From contig JBMNNB010000001.1 in NCBI GenBank assembly GCA_050953725.1, forward strand, positions 1 through 64,000: 64,000 nucleotides of DNA, in the 5' to 3' direction. Below the pieces are notes generated by a model, which made no database searches, had not been told where the DNA came from, and saw only the letters and a program-made list of their open reading frames with translations. The translations under genes and the position numbers were made by a program. The stretch's first letter is position 1. Every line of letters starts with the position of its first letter. Below, piece after piece: positions 25,896 to 34,286 of this stretch. Source of the stretch: DTU053 sp012520115. Its GTDB lineage: Bacteria; Bacillota; Clostridia; Oscillospirales; Acutalibacteraceae.

Positions 25896-25931
25896 AAAAA
25901 CACAGGCACCTAAGATTTCATAGGTGCCTGT
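25896..25931 (-). terminator. Terminator of the OpuC-like operon
   Basis: On the - strand ACAGGCACCTA pairs with TAGGTGCCTGT around an 8-nt loop and is followed by GTTTTTATG. It separates the transporter from the BusR-like gene, implying the regulator has its own promoter in 25814-25895. Confidence 0.75.
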
Positions 25932-25962
25932 TCTGATTCTATGAGCTTTATTTCGTAACTGT

Positions 25963-26859
25963 CTATTTATCTATTAAACCGACAGAAATAAGAAAATCAC
26001 GAGCGACAGTTTCTGCTTTCATTCCGTTATCATCGACTTTAGCATTCAATTCCTGCATGACTTGTTCATTAATTATACCTGTAAGCTTATTAAGTGCCGC
26101 TTCAATTTCCGGGTACTTATCAAGCGTGTCCTGCCGGACAATCGGCAGACAATCATACGGCGGAAAAAACTCCAAATCGTCCTTAAGTATCTTCAGATTG
26201 AACACTTTAATCTGTCCGTCTGTAGCAAAAGCATCTACTACATCAACCTCTCCTTCAGCAAGAGAGCGGTACATAATACCGTGGTCCATACCCTTGACAT
26301 TTTTAAAGTTCATTTTATAGGTTGATTGAAGTCCGGGGTATCCGTCCGGTCTATCCTTAAATTCAAACTCGCATCCCAATGTCAGATCACCGGCTGCTTT
26401 AGCCAGATCACTAAAAGTGCTCAGATTGTATTTCTGCGCTGTTTCCTGAGTCACGGCAAGAGTATAAGTATTGTTAAATCCTAACGGTTCCAGCGCTTTC
26501 AGTTTATCTTCCTTCACGAACTCCTTGGTCTTTTCCAAAGTTTCCCGAGACGTTCCCGTTTTTTCCTGGTAGTAATTAGCGACTATTGTTCCGGTGTAAT
26601 CAGGGTACATTTGAATATCATCGTTCAGCAACGCTGTCCACGCGACATTCGAGCCGCCGAGGTTTACCTTCCTTACAACTGTCAAATCCGTATCAGCCTC
26701 TACTAAGTCAGCCATCATGTGAGCAATTATAATGTTCTCAGTAAAATTCTTTGAACCAACAGCGATCGTGTCTCCGCCTTTAGTTCTGCTCGTAACGCAC
26801 CCATAGAAGGTAAACATTAACACAGCTGCCAGACTTGTTAGTAAAATCCTCTTTTTCAT
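25963..26859 (-). CDS. Glycine betaine/carnitine/choline-type binding lipoprotein (298 aa)
   Basis: An N-terminal signal with lipobox (MFTFYGC, Cys21) is followed by an OpuAC-type periplasmic-binding fold: TIAVGSKNFTENIIIAHM, MYPDYTGTIVANYY, GEVDVVDAFATDGQI. These lipoproteins capture quaternary ammonium osmolytes outside the membrane. 30 nt downstream of the permease gene. Exact ligand cannot be read from sequence. Confidence 0.9.
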   Translation of the reverse strand: MKKRILLTSLAAVLMFTFYGCVTSRTKGGDTIAVGSKNFTENIIIAHMMADLVEADTDLTVVRKVNLGGSNVAWTALLNDDIQMYPDYTGTIVANYYQEKTGTSRETLEKTKEFVKEDKLKALEPLGFNNTYTLAVTQETAQKYNLSTFSDLAKAAGDLTLGCEFEFKDRPDGYPGLQSTYKMNFKNVKGMDHGIMYRSLAEGEVDVVDAFATDGQIKVFNLKILKDDLEFFPPYDCLPIVRQDTLDKYPEIEAALNKLTGIINEQVMQELNAKVDDNGMKAETVARDFLISVGLIDK

Positions 26860-26889
26860 AATAGTGCTCCTTTCAAATACAGTATATTA

Positions 26890-27546
26890 TTAAACCCTCA
26901 ATCCTCTTGGGGTGGTGATTTTTTCAAGACGACCAAGCAGCCAATCAAAAAGTAATGCCAACAGTGCAGCCGGAAAAGCTCCGATTAACACTAACGCGTC
27001 AATATTTCTGGCAATGCCAAGGAAAATAAAATCCCCGAGCCCGCCGCCGCCTATAAAAGCCGCTAACGTAGCGGTACCGACATTTATTACAGTAGCCGTC
27101 CGTATTCCTGCCATTATTACGTTAAGAGCCAGTGGTAACTGAACTTTAAAAAGAATCTGAGAATCCGTCATGCCCATTCCTCGTGCCGCCTCTAATGTCG
27201 ATTTGTCCACTTCTTTTATTCCGGTAAAGGTATTTCGTATTATCGGCAGAAGCGAATAAAGGAATAACGCTGCAACGGCGGTTTTTATTCCTATACCGAA
27301 CAGCGGTATCATAAAGCCCAGCAGAGCAAGGCTCGGAATCGTTTGTAATATGCCGGACAGCCCCAGGACAGGGGTTTCAAGCTGTTTTACGCGTGTAATA
27401 ATAATACCGAGAGAAACACCGATTATAATAGCTATCAGCATGGAAATAAAGACTAACTGTATATGCTGCAGAAGCGCCTGAATCAAATCAGGCCAACGCA
27501 TATCCAATTGATATAATATTTGTTCCCATATGGATTTATTTCTCAA
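26890..27546 (-). CDS. OpuC-type ABC permease (218 aa)
   Basis: Five to six membrane helices and the binding-protein-dependent permease EAA loop (STLEAARGMGMTDSQILFKVQLP). GGGGLGDFIFLGIAR near the C-terminus is typical of osmolyte permeases. TTG at 27546 with GGGGGG 8 nt upstream is preferred; a GTG at 27573 would overlap the ATPase gene by 25 nt. Only one permease gene is present, whereas classical OpuC has two, so it presumably forms a homodimer. Confidence 0.85.
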   Translation of the reverse strand: MRNKSIWEQILYQLDMRWPDLIQALLQHIQLVFISMLIAIIIGVSLGIIITRVKQLETPVLGLSGILQTIPSLALLGFMIPLFGIGIKTAVAALFLYSLLPIIRNTFTGIKEVDKSTLEAARGMGMTDSQILFKVQLPLALNVIMAGIRTATVINVGTATLAAFIGGGGLGDFIFLGIARNIDALVLIGAFPAALLALLFDWLLGRLEKITTPRGLRV

Positions 27547-27548
27547 TT

Positions 27549-28676
27549 TTAATCCCCCCTTTCCTGAGACCACTGATCAGCGAAAAAGCTCAATAACGAC
27601 CCTCGGGTAACAACCCCGATAACCTTTTGTGTCTCATCAACAACAGGAATAATTCCATAAGATGCTCTCGTTATCATTTTCAAGGCATCCTTGGCTGTGT
27701 CCGTGTCCCTTAGTACTGTTTCCACCGGCCGCATGATTTCCGTGATACTATAGGCGCGTTCTTTTCCGGCTTGAAGGTCATGGCCGGATATAACACCAAG
27801 CAATTTCCCGTTTTTGTCACTGACAATCAACGTATCGGTTTTACGTTGCCTCATAAGATTTATTGCCACAGTCGGAGTCTTTGACGGCAAGGTTATAGCA
27901 GGATTATCCCGCATGATATCAGTTACGGAAATATATTCCGGATTCTGATAAATCCGCTTCTTTCCTATAAACTCCTCTACGAACCCATGGGAAGGATTGC
28001 TGAGTAACTGGTCAGGCGTATCCAACTGTAAAAGCTCACCCTCCTTCATGATAGCGATTCTATCCCCCAGTTTGAGAGCCTCGTCCATATCATGCGTTAC
28101 GAAAACTATAGTTTTATGCATTTCATCCTGAATCCGGAGAAGTTCATCCTGAAGCTGTTCACGGGTAATAGGGTCCAAAGCACCAAACGGTTCATCCATT
28201 AATATGATATCCGGGTTTGCCGCAAGTGCCCTGGCTACACCAACACGTTGCTGTTGGCCGCCGGAAAGCTCTCGCGGGTAACGTTTGGCAAACACGTCCG
28301 GCTCCAATCCCACCATTTTCATCAGTTGATTGACTCGATCCTTTCTCTCCGTCTCTTTCCATTTTTTCAGTTTTGGGATCAATGCAATATTTTCCTCTAT
28401 TGTGTAATGAGGAAATAAACCAATCTGCTGAATTACATAGCCTATATCACGTCGTAAGGCAACAGGATCAAGCATGTTTATATCCTTGCCGTCAATAGTA
28501 ATTCTCCCTTTCGAATGGGGAATAAGACGATTTATCATTTTCATTGTAGTGGTTTTGCCACAGCCGCTGGGTCCGATAAGCACCAGCAATTCCCCCTTGT
28601 TTATTTTTAAATTGAGTGACTTGACCACTTCCACGTTATCGCCAAACTTTTTGCTGACATTTTCGAATTTAATCAT
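27549..28676 (-). CDS. OpuCA-type ABC ATPase with tandem CBS domains (375 aa)
   Basis: Walker A GPSGCGKTT (35-43), Q-loop, signature LSGGQQQR, Walker B IILMDEPFGALD, and H-loop VTHDMDEA make a complete ABC ATPase. Residues about 250-375 hold two CBS domains (SVTDIMRDNPAITLPSKTPT and ITEIMRPVETVLRDTDTAK). In OpuCA and related importers these CBS domains sense ionic strength or c-di-AMP. Together with the BusR-like gene, this suggests double control of osmolyte uptake by one second messenger. Promoter at 28705-28733. Confidence 0.9.
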   Translation of the reverse strand: MIKFENVSKKFGDNVEVVKSLNLKINKGELLVLIGPSGCGKTTTMKMINRLIPHSKGRITIDGKDINMLDPVALRRDIGYVIQQIGLFPHYTIEENIALIPKLKKWKETERKDRVNQLMKMVGLEPDVFAKRYPRELSGGQQQRVGVARALAANPDIILMDEPFGALDPITREQLQDELLRIQDEMHKTIVFVTHDMDEALKLGDRIAIMKEGELLQLDTPDQLLSNPSHGFVEEFIGKKRIYQNPEYISVTDIMRDNPAITLPSKTPTVAINLMRQRKTDTLIVSDKNGKLLGVISGHDLQAGKERAYSITEIMRPVETVLRDTDTAKDALKMITRASYGIIPVVDETQKVIGVVTRGSLLSFFADQWSQERGD

Positions 28677-28704
28677 AAATACCTCACTTCCTGTTTATTT
28701 TGTT

Positions 28705-28733
28705 AGTATAACATAAGTAAAACAAAACAACAA
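28705..28733 (-). promoter_or_regulatory. Promoter of the OpuC-like operon
   Basis: On the - strand TTGTTG, a 17-nt spacer and TATACT, ending about 28 nt before the opuCA-like ATG. The flanking sequence is AT-rich and could hold a BusR operator, but none is certain. Confidence 0.55.
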
Positions 28734-28878
28734 CCTCCTTTTTCTGATGGGTTGTTACTTGGATATAATTTACTTTTTCTTTAGTATACTGCTTGATATA
28801 TCAAATTAGCTAATCCCGCATCATAGTCTATTGCCGCACTGACCGCAAAACCGGGCGCCCGGAAGCATAAGCCTTGGC

Positions 28879-29055
28879 TCAGTCGGGTGAACCCTCATAA
28901 AAGCAGTCCTCGTCGATGGAATCTTCGCTGTCGGCGGTATCGGCAAGTATCAACACGCCTTCTACGTCGTATTTTTCATCGGAAGTGGCAAATTTTCAGC
29001 TCCTGCAGCGTGTCACGGCAAACTCCGGTGTGACGGTTGACGTAAGTGAATAAAG
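28879..29055 (-). pseudogene. C-terminal fragment of an unknown protein, frameshifted
   Basis: The - strand reads FTYVNRHTGVCRDTLQELK, then, after removing one base from the AAAA at 28993-28996, FATSDEKYDVEGVLILADTA ... EDCFYEGSPD and a stop at 28879-28881. The acidic tail and smooth join argue for a real former gene. Its 5' part is missing: the frame runs out beside the IS3-proximal terminator half. I do not recognise the family. Confidence 0.5.
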
Positions 29056-29165
29056 TAAAAAATGAGCAAGGCACTCCGCGGATTTGAACCGCTCCCTGTC
29101 AAGTAGACAGAAAAGAAAATAAAAATTTAAAGACTGGATTCTGCCTAATACGGAATCCAGTTTTC

Positions 29166-30011
29166 TTATGCGGCGTTTTCAAGCAACTGGCGGTATGATG
29201 TGGGGGACAGGCATTTAAGTTTCTTCTGGCGGCGGTTATAGTTATAAAAGTGAATATATTCTTCTATGGCTGCAGCAAGGCTTTCGTAGTTATCAAATTT
29301 ATGTAGATAATACATTTCGCACTTAAGAATACCCCAGAAGCCTTCCATGGGTCCATTATCAATACATCTGCCAACGCGAGACATGCTCTGTTTCATCCCA
29401 GCCTTATCCAGTTTGGCTTTGAATAATTTGCTCGTATACTGGAATCCTCTGTCACTATGGAACAAAGGTTGGGCATCCGGATATTTGGTAACAGCTAAAT
29501 CAAAGGTGTCAAAAACAAGCTTGTTATTGTTGTTCTTACCTATGGCGAATGAGACAATACCCTTATCCTTAAGATCGAGGATAGCGCTAAGATACAGCTT
29601 TTCACCGTTTCCGTATTTGAATTCAGTTACATCGGTCAGCCATTTTTCATTGAGCCATTCTGCTGTAAACTCCCTATTTAAAATGTTCTCGGCTGTAATT
29701 TCCGGTGTAGAGTGCTGGTATTTTGGCCTCTTTCTACGGATAACGGCCTGTAGTCCCACTATTCGTGTCAGCCGGTAAATTCGTTTGTAGTTGTATTTAG
29801 TCCCGTACTGGCTGTTTAGTTCATCTGTTATCCTGCGGTATCCATAGATTCCATTGAATTCAGCGTAGATATAGCTAATCTTGTGTATCAAATCTTCGTT
29901 TTCTGCTTCCCTAACACTTTTGCAGCGGTTAAGCCACTTGTAATAGGAAGAACGGTTCAAATCTAAAATTTTACAGATTTTTTCAATGGGATAACCTTTC
30001 TCTCTACTCAA
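29166..30011 (-). CDS. IS3 transposase OrfB, DDE integrase (281 aa)
   Basis: HTH_21 N-terminus (RSSYYKWLNR ... YGYRRITDEL) then an rve integrase core with DDE residues in LTDVTEF, HSDRGFQYTS and EGFWGILKCE, and a C-terminal NYNRRQKKLKCLSPTSYR. TTG at 30011 can start OrfB alone, but the frame is open upstream into orfA, so the active form is probably the -1 frameshift OrfAB fusion. Intact and likely functional. Confidence 0.9.
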   Translation of the reverse strand: MSREKGYPIEKICKILDLNRSSYYKWLNRCKSVREAENEDLIHKISYIYAEFNGIYGYRRITDELNSQYGTKYNYKRIYRLTRIVGLQAVIRRKRPKYQHSTPEITAENILNREFTAEWLNEKWLTDVTEFKYGNGEKLYLSAILDLKDKGIVSFAIGKNNNNKLVFDTFDLAVTKYPDAQPLFHSDRGFQYTSKLFKAKLDKAGMKQSMSRVGRCIDNGPMEGFWGILKCEMYYLHKFDNYESLAAAIEEYIHFYNYNRRQKKLKCLSPTSYRQLLENAA

Positions 30012-30052
30012 CTCAGTAATGACTATATACAGGTTTTCTTGTCTGACTCCGC

Positions 30053-30736
30053 TCAGCCCCGCCTCCTTTCTACCTCCTGCACTTTTTTTAATATTTCTAT
30101 CTCCATTTCTTTTTGCTTGTTTTCGGCTTCAAGTATTTTAAGTTCCGCGCGGAGGCGCTCAACATCTGTCATTTCTTCGAGTGGTTTCCTCTTGCCGCGC
30201 CTGTCAATCAGCCCATTTACTCCGGATTCTTCATACTTTTTTACCCAGTTGTATATTTGTTGATAGGATACATGGTATTTCTCAACGGCCTTGCCGTAGT
30301 CTTTACCATTCTCAATGCAGTAGCTAATGATTTCAATACGCTCGTCCAGCGTTGTTACGCGTCCTTTGGTCATACAGGTTTCACTCCCATGATTTGATTT
30401 TCGGAAATCCTTTTGACCATTATATCGCTTTATCCATGACTGAACCATACCATGACTGCTAATTGAATACTTTTTACACAATCCAAGTAAGGAATTTTTA
30501 CCCTCCAGATACTCCTTAACCACATTTTCTTTAAACGCCGGGCTATATTTTCTGTTCTGTGACTGTGGCATTAGCCCTTCGGGTCCGCGAGTTGTGTATA
30601 ACATCCTCCAGGTACGCCATGTTGCCGTACTAATTTTATATTTTTGCACAGCTTCAGTTGTACCCAGTTCACCGTGGAGATATGCTTCCACTGCAGCTAT
30701 TTTCTCCTCCGGCGGAATCTTCGGCTTTCGTGACAC
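30053..30736 (-). CDS. IS3 transposase OrfA, HTH protein (227 aa)
   Basis: Two HTH_23/28-type domains (EAYLHGELGTTEAVQKYKIS and EIISYCIENGKDYGKAVEKY) and a C-terminal leucine-zipper-like coil (RLRAELKILEAENKQKEMEI). An A7 run (30083-30089, T7 on the + strand) lies 30 nt before the stop; a -1 slip there reads straight into orfB. GTG start with GAGGGGAG upstream. Confidence 0.9.
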   Translation of the reverse strand: MSRKPKIPPEEKIAAVEAYLHGELGTTEAVQKYKISTATWRTWRMLYTTRGPEGLMPQSQNRKYSPAFKENVVKEYLEGKNSLLGLCKKYSISSHGMVQSWIKRYNGQKDFRKSNHGSETCMTKGRVTTLDERIEIISYCIENGKDYGKAVEKYHVSYQQIYNWVKKYEESGVNGLIDRRGKRKPLEEMTDVERLRAELKILEAENKQKEMEIEILKKVQEVERRRG

Positions 30737-30847
30737 AATAATACTCCCCTCTCTGTTTCAGTGGTTTTGTTTTTCCACTGTCTACTTTAAGGGGAGCATA
30801 TCATTTTGCAGAGTGCCTTGTCTTGGTTTATGTTCTTTATGACCGGA

Positions 30848-31411
30848 CTATTTCCTGTATCCGCATTTAGGGCACACGCCGGTTTCGTTTAACGCGATGC
30901 CGCATAACGGACAACGCTCAATTTTATTTTTGGGTTCGTACTCTTCTGTAGCGCCGTTTACTCCGCTTGTAAACGTGAGCTTTACGATGTTCAGCTTGTC
31001 CTTAAGTAAGTCGTATACGATTTTAATCATGCCTTCAACGGTCATCGTTTCCTTTGTGACAACCAAACGGCATTCAGGATAAGCTGTCGCAAGCTCCGTC
31101 TTGAACGCCGGGCCTTTTTGCATGTTGGTCGGCGCGCCGTTTTTGATGCCTTGCGCTTCGTAAACCCCAAGAATCGCGGGAAGCAACGGGTCGTCTTCTC
31201 TTAAAATCAGCGCATGGTCGAAGTTTTGCAATACATCCCAGGCGGTTTTCTTGATTTCATTACATGGAAACACCATATTGACTCCCATGTTGACGTCGTC
31301 TTCTACTTCAATCGTAAGTATCCCCGTGTGTCCGTGCAAGTACTGCGCTTCGCCTTTGAACCCATAGAACCTGTGTGCGTACTGCAAGTCTAACGTAGTG
31401 AAGCTTCTCAT
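30848..31411 (-). CDS. 6-pyruvoyl-tetrahydropterin synthase/QueD-like protein with zinc ribbon, no catalytic Cys (187 aa)
   Basis: The T-fold zinc ligands are present: AHRFYGF (H13) and LHGHTG (H26, H28). The catalytic Cys of QueD (C-x3-HGH) is replaced by Ala at residue 22 (EAQYLHGH). The central region is longer than usual QueD (NFDHALILREDDP), with a late Glu segment. The C-terminus carries an extra zinc ribbon (CPLCG ... CPKCG). It probably acts on a pterin or binds one, but not by the normal QueD mechanism. Ribosome site GAGGGGAA. No queuosine genes are nearby. Confidence 0.75.
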   Translation of the reverse strand: MRSFTTLDLQYAHRFYGFKGEAQYLHGHTGILTIEVEDDVNMGVNMVFPCNEIKKTAWDVLQNFDHALILREDDPLLPAILGVYEAQGIKNGAPTNMQKGPAFKTELATAYPECRLVVTKETMTVEGMIKIVYDLLKDKLNIVKLTFTSGVNGATEEYEPKNKIERCPLCGIALNETGVCPKCGYRK

Positions 31412-31470
31412 AATTATTCCCCTCTTTTTTATATATTTACGGGTAGTTTTGCTCCCGTATGCGCCTTATG

Positions 31471-31618
31471 TTAAGTTTGTCGGGTTGACTGTGACCGCTT
31501 TATAAAACTCAGAAAAGCATTTGCCTGTTTTTCTAAATACGGATAACTTTCTTTAAGCGCCAGTTTGCCGACGCGGTCAAGCTGCCGCTACGATAGCCAG
31601 TATCTTAATTTTTCCCAT
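31471..31618 (-). pseudogene. Flavodoxin-fold/FMN-reductase remnant with internal deletion
   Basis: The - strand starts GKIKILAIV, the beta-1 strand of an NADPH-dependent FMN reductase-like protein, then after about 10 codons jumps out of frame to a C-terminal segment LDRVGKLALKESYPYLEKQA ... FLSF and a stop at 31471-31473. Roughly 150 codons are missing between. Clearly dead; the family assignment rests on the start motif and the typical tail. Confidence 0.5.
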
Positions 31619-31636
31619 AACGGATTAATTCCTTTT

Positions 31637-32476
31637 TCAGTAAGATATTCTACTCTGTATAAAAGTGCCTTTCTTTAAATCATCAAAAGCTTTATTTAAT
31701 TCTTCCACGGTGTTCATTACAATAGGGCCGCCCCAAGCCACCGGTTCGTCCAGTCGCTTTGAACTTATGAATAAAACCCGGGCTTTTTCATCAGTGGCCT
31801 TTATCTCGACCCGGTCACCGGAGGTAAGCTTTACCGCCGTCTTTTCCTTTACCGGCTCACCCCCGATATAAGCGTCACCCAAAAGAGTAAACACCATGAC
31901 GGAACGTTCACTATCTGTCTTTATTATAACACATTTTTCAGGATTCAGGTGTAAATCGTAATAGTTTAGCGGAAGATATCTGCTCATATAGCCTTTTCTA
32001 CCTTCAAACTCGCCCGCCAACAGTCTTAACTTGCCCCAATTAAACTCCATTTCCTCAATCTCTGAGTTTTTGATGCTGCGATAAGCCGGAGGAGCCATTT
32101 TGTCCTTTGCGGGAAGGTTAAGCCAGAGCTGTACGCCCAATAGCCTGTCGGCTGCCGGAAGCTTTTCTTCATGCATAATTCCGGAACCCGCTGTCATCCA
32201 CTGGACCTCTCCGTTACCAATCGTATCCTCATTACCTAAGCTATCCCTATGAGTCATAGATCCGCGGTACACATAACTGATTGTCTCGATGCCTCTATGC
32301 GGATGCATCGGAAACCCCGCTGTGTAATCCTCCGGATTCGTGCTGTCAAAGGAATCGAGCATTAAAATCGGATCATATTCCTGAACAGTTTGGTTTCCCA
32401 ATACTCTGACCAGGCTTACCCCGGCCCCGTCCTTAGTTCTGTAACCTCTGACCTGCTGACTGATTTTTCTTTCCAT
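31637..32476 (-). CDS. Pirin-family protein (279 aa)
   Basis: Bicupin of the pirin/YhhW type: LMLDSFDS, FPMHPHRGIETISYVYRG and VQWMTAGSGIMHEE give the N-terminal cupin metal site (two His, one Glu). The C-terminal cupin holds LLGDAYIGGEPV and a GGPIVMNT segment. Some pirins act as quercetinases; others bind iron and regulate redox responses. Intact, own ribosome site GGAGG. Monocistronic in appearance. Confidence 0.9.
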   Translation of the reverse strand: MERKISQQVRGYRTKDGAGVSLVRVLGNQTVQEYDPILMLDSFDSTNPEDYTAGFPMHPHRGIETISYVYRGSMTHRDSLGNEDTIGNGEVQWMTAGSGIMHEEKLPAADRLLGVQLWLNLPAKDKMAPPAYRSIKNSEIEEMEFNWGKLRLLAGEFEGRKGYMSRYLPLNYYDLHLNPEKCVIIKTDSERSVMVFTLLGDAYIGGEPVKEKTAVKLTSGDRVEIKATDEKARVLFISSKRLDEPVAWGGPIVMNTVEELNKAFDDLKKGTFIQSRISY

Positions 32477-32508
32477 AAAGTTAGCCTCCTCCTTTTAATT
32501 AACGAGCA

Positions 32509-32751
32509 TTATTTACGACCTCCCCGACGCTTCACATCCTTGCGGATTGCCTCAAAGCAAGTCTCGTCAACCGCTCCGGACTCACGATATGTCGCAACTG
32601 CACTTGCCATCACCTTAAAGTTCAGCTTTGTACCTTCGCTGTCAGCAAGATAGTCAATTGCCCTGTCAGGAGCGATTCCGAACCTGCCGGCGGTCTGAAC
32701 CGCGTCGATATTCGCTCCAAGGAAGATAAACTCCCAACCATACCTCAGAGG
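32509..32751 (-). pseudogene. vWA-domain protein, C-terminal remnant
   Basis: The - strand reads YGWEFIFLGANIDAVQTAGR and continues to ATYRESGAVDETCFEAIRKD, stop at 32509-32511. The first part is the conserved end of YegL/TerY-like von Willebrand A proteins. No start codon or the MIDAS (DxSxS) part precedes it: the sequence abuts the stop of the TetR gene. A 3' fragment of about 75 codons. Confidence 0.65.
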
Positions 32752-32768
32752 CCAAAGAAATTTTCGGA

Positions 32769-33374
32769 TTATTCACGAGCTAATATCTTAACCTTTTCCT
32801 CCAGCATCAAAGTAACGGCATCCAGATAGTCTCCTTCATACTTAATCGTGTTATTAACAAGCATGGTCGTAAAACCGTGAATGAGACTCCATACGGTCAG
32901 AGCATCCAAGGGCCAGCTGCTTTCGCCGGTACCGTCATTTCCACGCAGGCCGGTAAAAAGGTTTTCCAAAACCGAAACAATCCACCTGTCGGTCCTGTTG
33001 AATTTTCCGTCTTTCATTATGATTGGATTGTTATGGTCTGTCATAAATATAAACTTGAAATGTTCCGGGTTTTCAACCATAAATTTAACATAAAGCTTAC
33101 TGACTGCCATAATCTGCTTTCGGTAAGCACCTTCATTTTCTGCAATAGCTTCGTTAATCAATGATGTGAATTCATCCGAAACACTCGTAGATATGGCTTG
33201 AATAAGCTCCTCCTTATTTTTGAAATGCCGGTACGGTGCCGTATGGCTGACGCCGCACATTTCAGCAACTTTTCTTAAAGAAAAAGCTTCGAGTCCAACG
33301 CTGTTCAGCAGTTGAAGACCTTTTTCTATCAAATCTTTTTCTAAAAAACCATGATGATATTTTTCTTTTTTCAT
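32769..33374 (-). CDS. TetR/AcrR regulator with WHG-type ligand domain (201 aa)
   Basis: N-terminal TetR HTH (FSLRKVAEMCGVSHTAPYRH) and a C-terminal domain with the W-x-x-(I)HG motif (WSLIHGFTTML). Divergently arranged with a flavodoxin gene 144 bp away, with dyad half-sites TTGACA in between. It likely represses itself and the flavodoxin. Starts at ATG 33374 with a weak AGGAAC site. Confidence 0.9.
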   Translation of the reverse strand: MKKEKYHHGFLEKDLIEKGLQLLNSVGLEAFSLRKVAEMCGVSHTAPYRHFKNKEELIQAISTSVSDEFTSLINEAIAENEGAYRKQIMAVSKLYVKFMVENPEHFKFIFMTDHNNPIIMKDGKFNRTDRWIVSVLENLFTGLRGNDGTGESSWPLDALTVWSLIHGFTTMLVNNTIKYEGDYLDAVTLMLEEKVKILARE

Positions 33375-33407
33375 AACTGTTCCTCTAAGGCAGAATTAAT
33401 TTATGAA

Positions 33408-33455
33408 ATCATATCATACTATGTTGACAATGTAAACATTATCTGTTAATGTCAA
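33408..33455. promoter_or_regulatory. Divergent promoter and TetR operator
   Basis: On the - strand TTTACA, 17 nt, TATGAT (33436-33408) faces the tetR gene. TTGACAATGTAA (33424-33435) and TTAATGTCAA (33446-33455) are inverted half-sites overlapping the - strand -35 region, and TTGACA could serve as -35 for the + strand flavodoxin. Typical operator placement for a divergent TetR repressor. Confidence 0.55.
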
Positions 33456-33517
33456 AATAGAAAATTAACAGCGCAATCATTGCATGTGTGATTAAACATA
33501 CAGATGGGGGTATGATT

Positions 33518-33970
33518 ATGGATAACATAAGTGTCGTTTACGCAACAAAAACACAGCATTCAAAAAAGCTGGCAGAGGCGATAGGCAAAGAGCTCGGCGT
33601 TGAAGCAATAAACATCACAAAGCAGGCCCCTTCCCCCAAAGCAGCCGGACTGCTCTTTCTTGTAGGTGGTATTTATGCCGGCAAGTGCAATCCTGAGCTT
33701 ATATCCTATGCGGAAAAGCTAAACGCTTCAATTACCGGCAAGGTGGTACTGGTTACGAGCAGTGCTTCAGCCGCCCATCGTAATCAGGGAGAACTTCGTC
33801 AGCTTCTTGTCGGTAAGGGCATCGAGGTCGTTGATGAGATTACCTGCCCCGGAGGCTTCCTGTTTATCAAACTCGGTCATCCGAATAAGACAGAAATCCG
33901 TTTTGTCGCAGAAGCTGCAAAGGAAATATCGAAAAAATCAGCAGCAAGCGCTGACGGAAAAGACGATTAG
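33518..33970 (+). CDS. Flavodoxin-family protein (150 aa)
   Basis: NISVVYATKTQHSKKLAEAI is the phosphate-binding loop of a flavodoxin (T/S-x-T-x-x-T type, here with TKTQHS), followed by VGGIYAGKCNP and VLVTSSASAAHRN. ATG at 33518 is 7 nt after GGGGG; earlier ATG at 33512 too close to the site. Probably FMN-binding and controlled by the divergent TetR. Confidence 0.8.
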   Translation: MDNISVVYATKTQHSKKLAEAIGKELGVEAINITKQAPSPKAAGLLFLVGGIYAGKCNPELISYAEKLNASITGKVVLVTSSASAAHRNQGELRQLLVGKGIEVVDEITCPGGFLFIKLGHPNKTEIRFVAEAAKEISKKSAASADGKDD

Positions 33971-34005
33971 AAGGTTATGCAGACTTTATCATAAACTGAT
34001 GCAAT

Positions 34006-34180
34006 GAGCACCGGCATGATTATGACGAGTATGTGGTTTGCCTGTCGTGAGAATACGTTGCCGCTTTGGACGGGAAAGAAGTTGTTTTGAACGCCGGTGA
34101 CGAGCTTTTCATCCCAAAGAGCCGCTTCAGTCAGGCAGATGCAAAGCGGAAACAAGGACGATTCCGTATTCGGCGGCACA
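34006..34180 (+). pseudogene. Cupin-protein remnant
   Basis: The frame reads HDYDEYVVCLS-stop-EYVAALDGKEVVLNAGDELF and then degrades into other frames. This is the metal-binding cupin motif region of a small cupin, carrying an internal TGA and lacking both ends. It is one of several dead gene fragments in 33971-34813; the rest of that stretch holds the NUDIX fragment, a terminator and nothing else I can name. Confidence 0.6.
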
Positions 34181-34286
34181 CGTTTCCCCTGATTTGCCTG
34201 CGGTTAAAAATCTCCGGCAACAAGACAGCCGCCACGTTGATGTCAAGAAATAACCGGAAAAGTGATGAACCTCGAAGATTTAAAAA

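Larger units (their letters stand above)
29092..30796 (-). mobile_element. IS3-family insertion sequence (about 1.7 kb)
   Basis: Terminal repeats CTCCCtgtcAAGTAGACAG (29092-29110) and, inverted, CTGTCTACTTtaagGGGAG (30778-30796) match at 16 of 19 positions. The element contains overlapping-phase orfA and orfB on the - strand with a T7/A7 slippery run. No clear target duplication is visible, so exact ends are uncertain by a few bases. Confidence 0.85.
29067..30820 (-). terminator. Terminator of the PTPS-like gene, split by the IS3 element
   Basis: CAAGGCACTC (- strand, 30820-30811) and GAGTGCCTTG (29076-29067) are perfect 10-bp complements now 1.7 kb apart; the second arm is followed by CTCATTTTTT. 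Without the IS the arms would form a normal terminator about 30 nt after the PTPS-like stop. The insertion therefore probably removed the terminator. Confidence 0.6.

Noticed and set aside
29078..29092. tRNA gene on the - strand
   Set aside because: Only the T-arm-like 15 nt match; no anticodon arm, D-arm or pairing acceptor at the right distance.
32769..33374. Possible acrAB-type efflux control by the TetR
   Set aside because: No efflux genes nearby; divergent partner is a flavodoxin.
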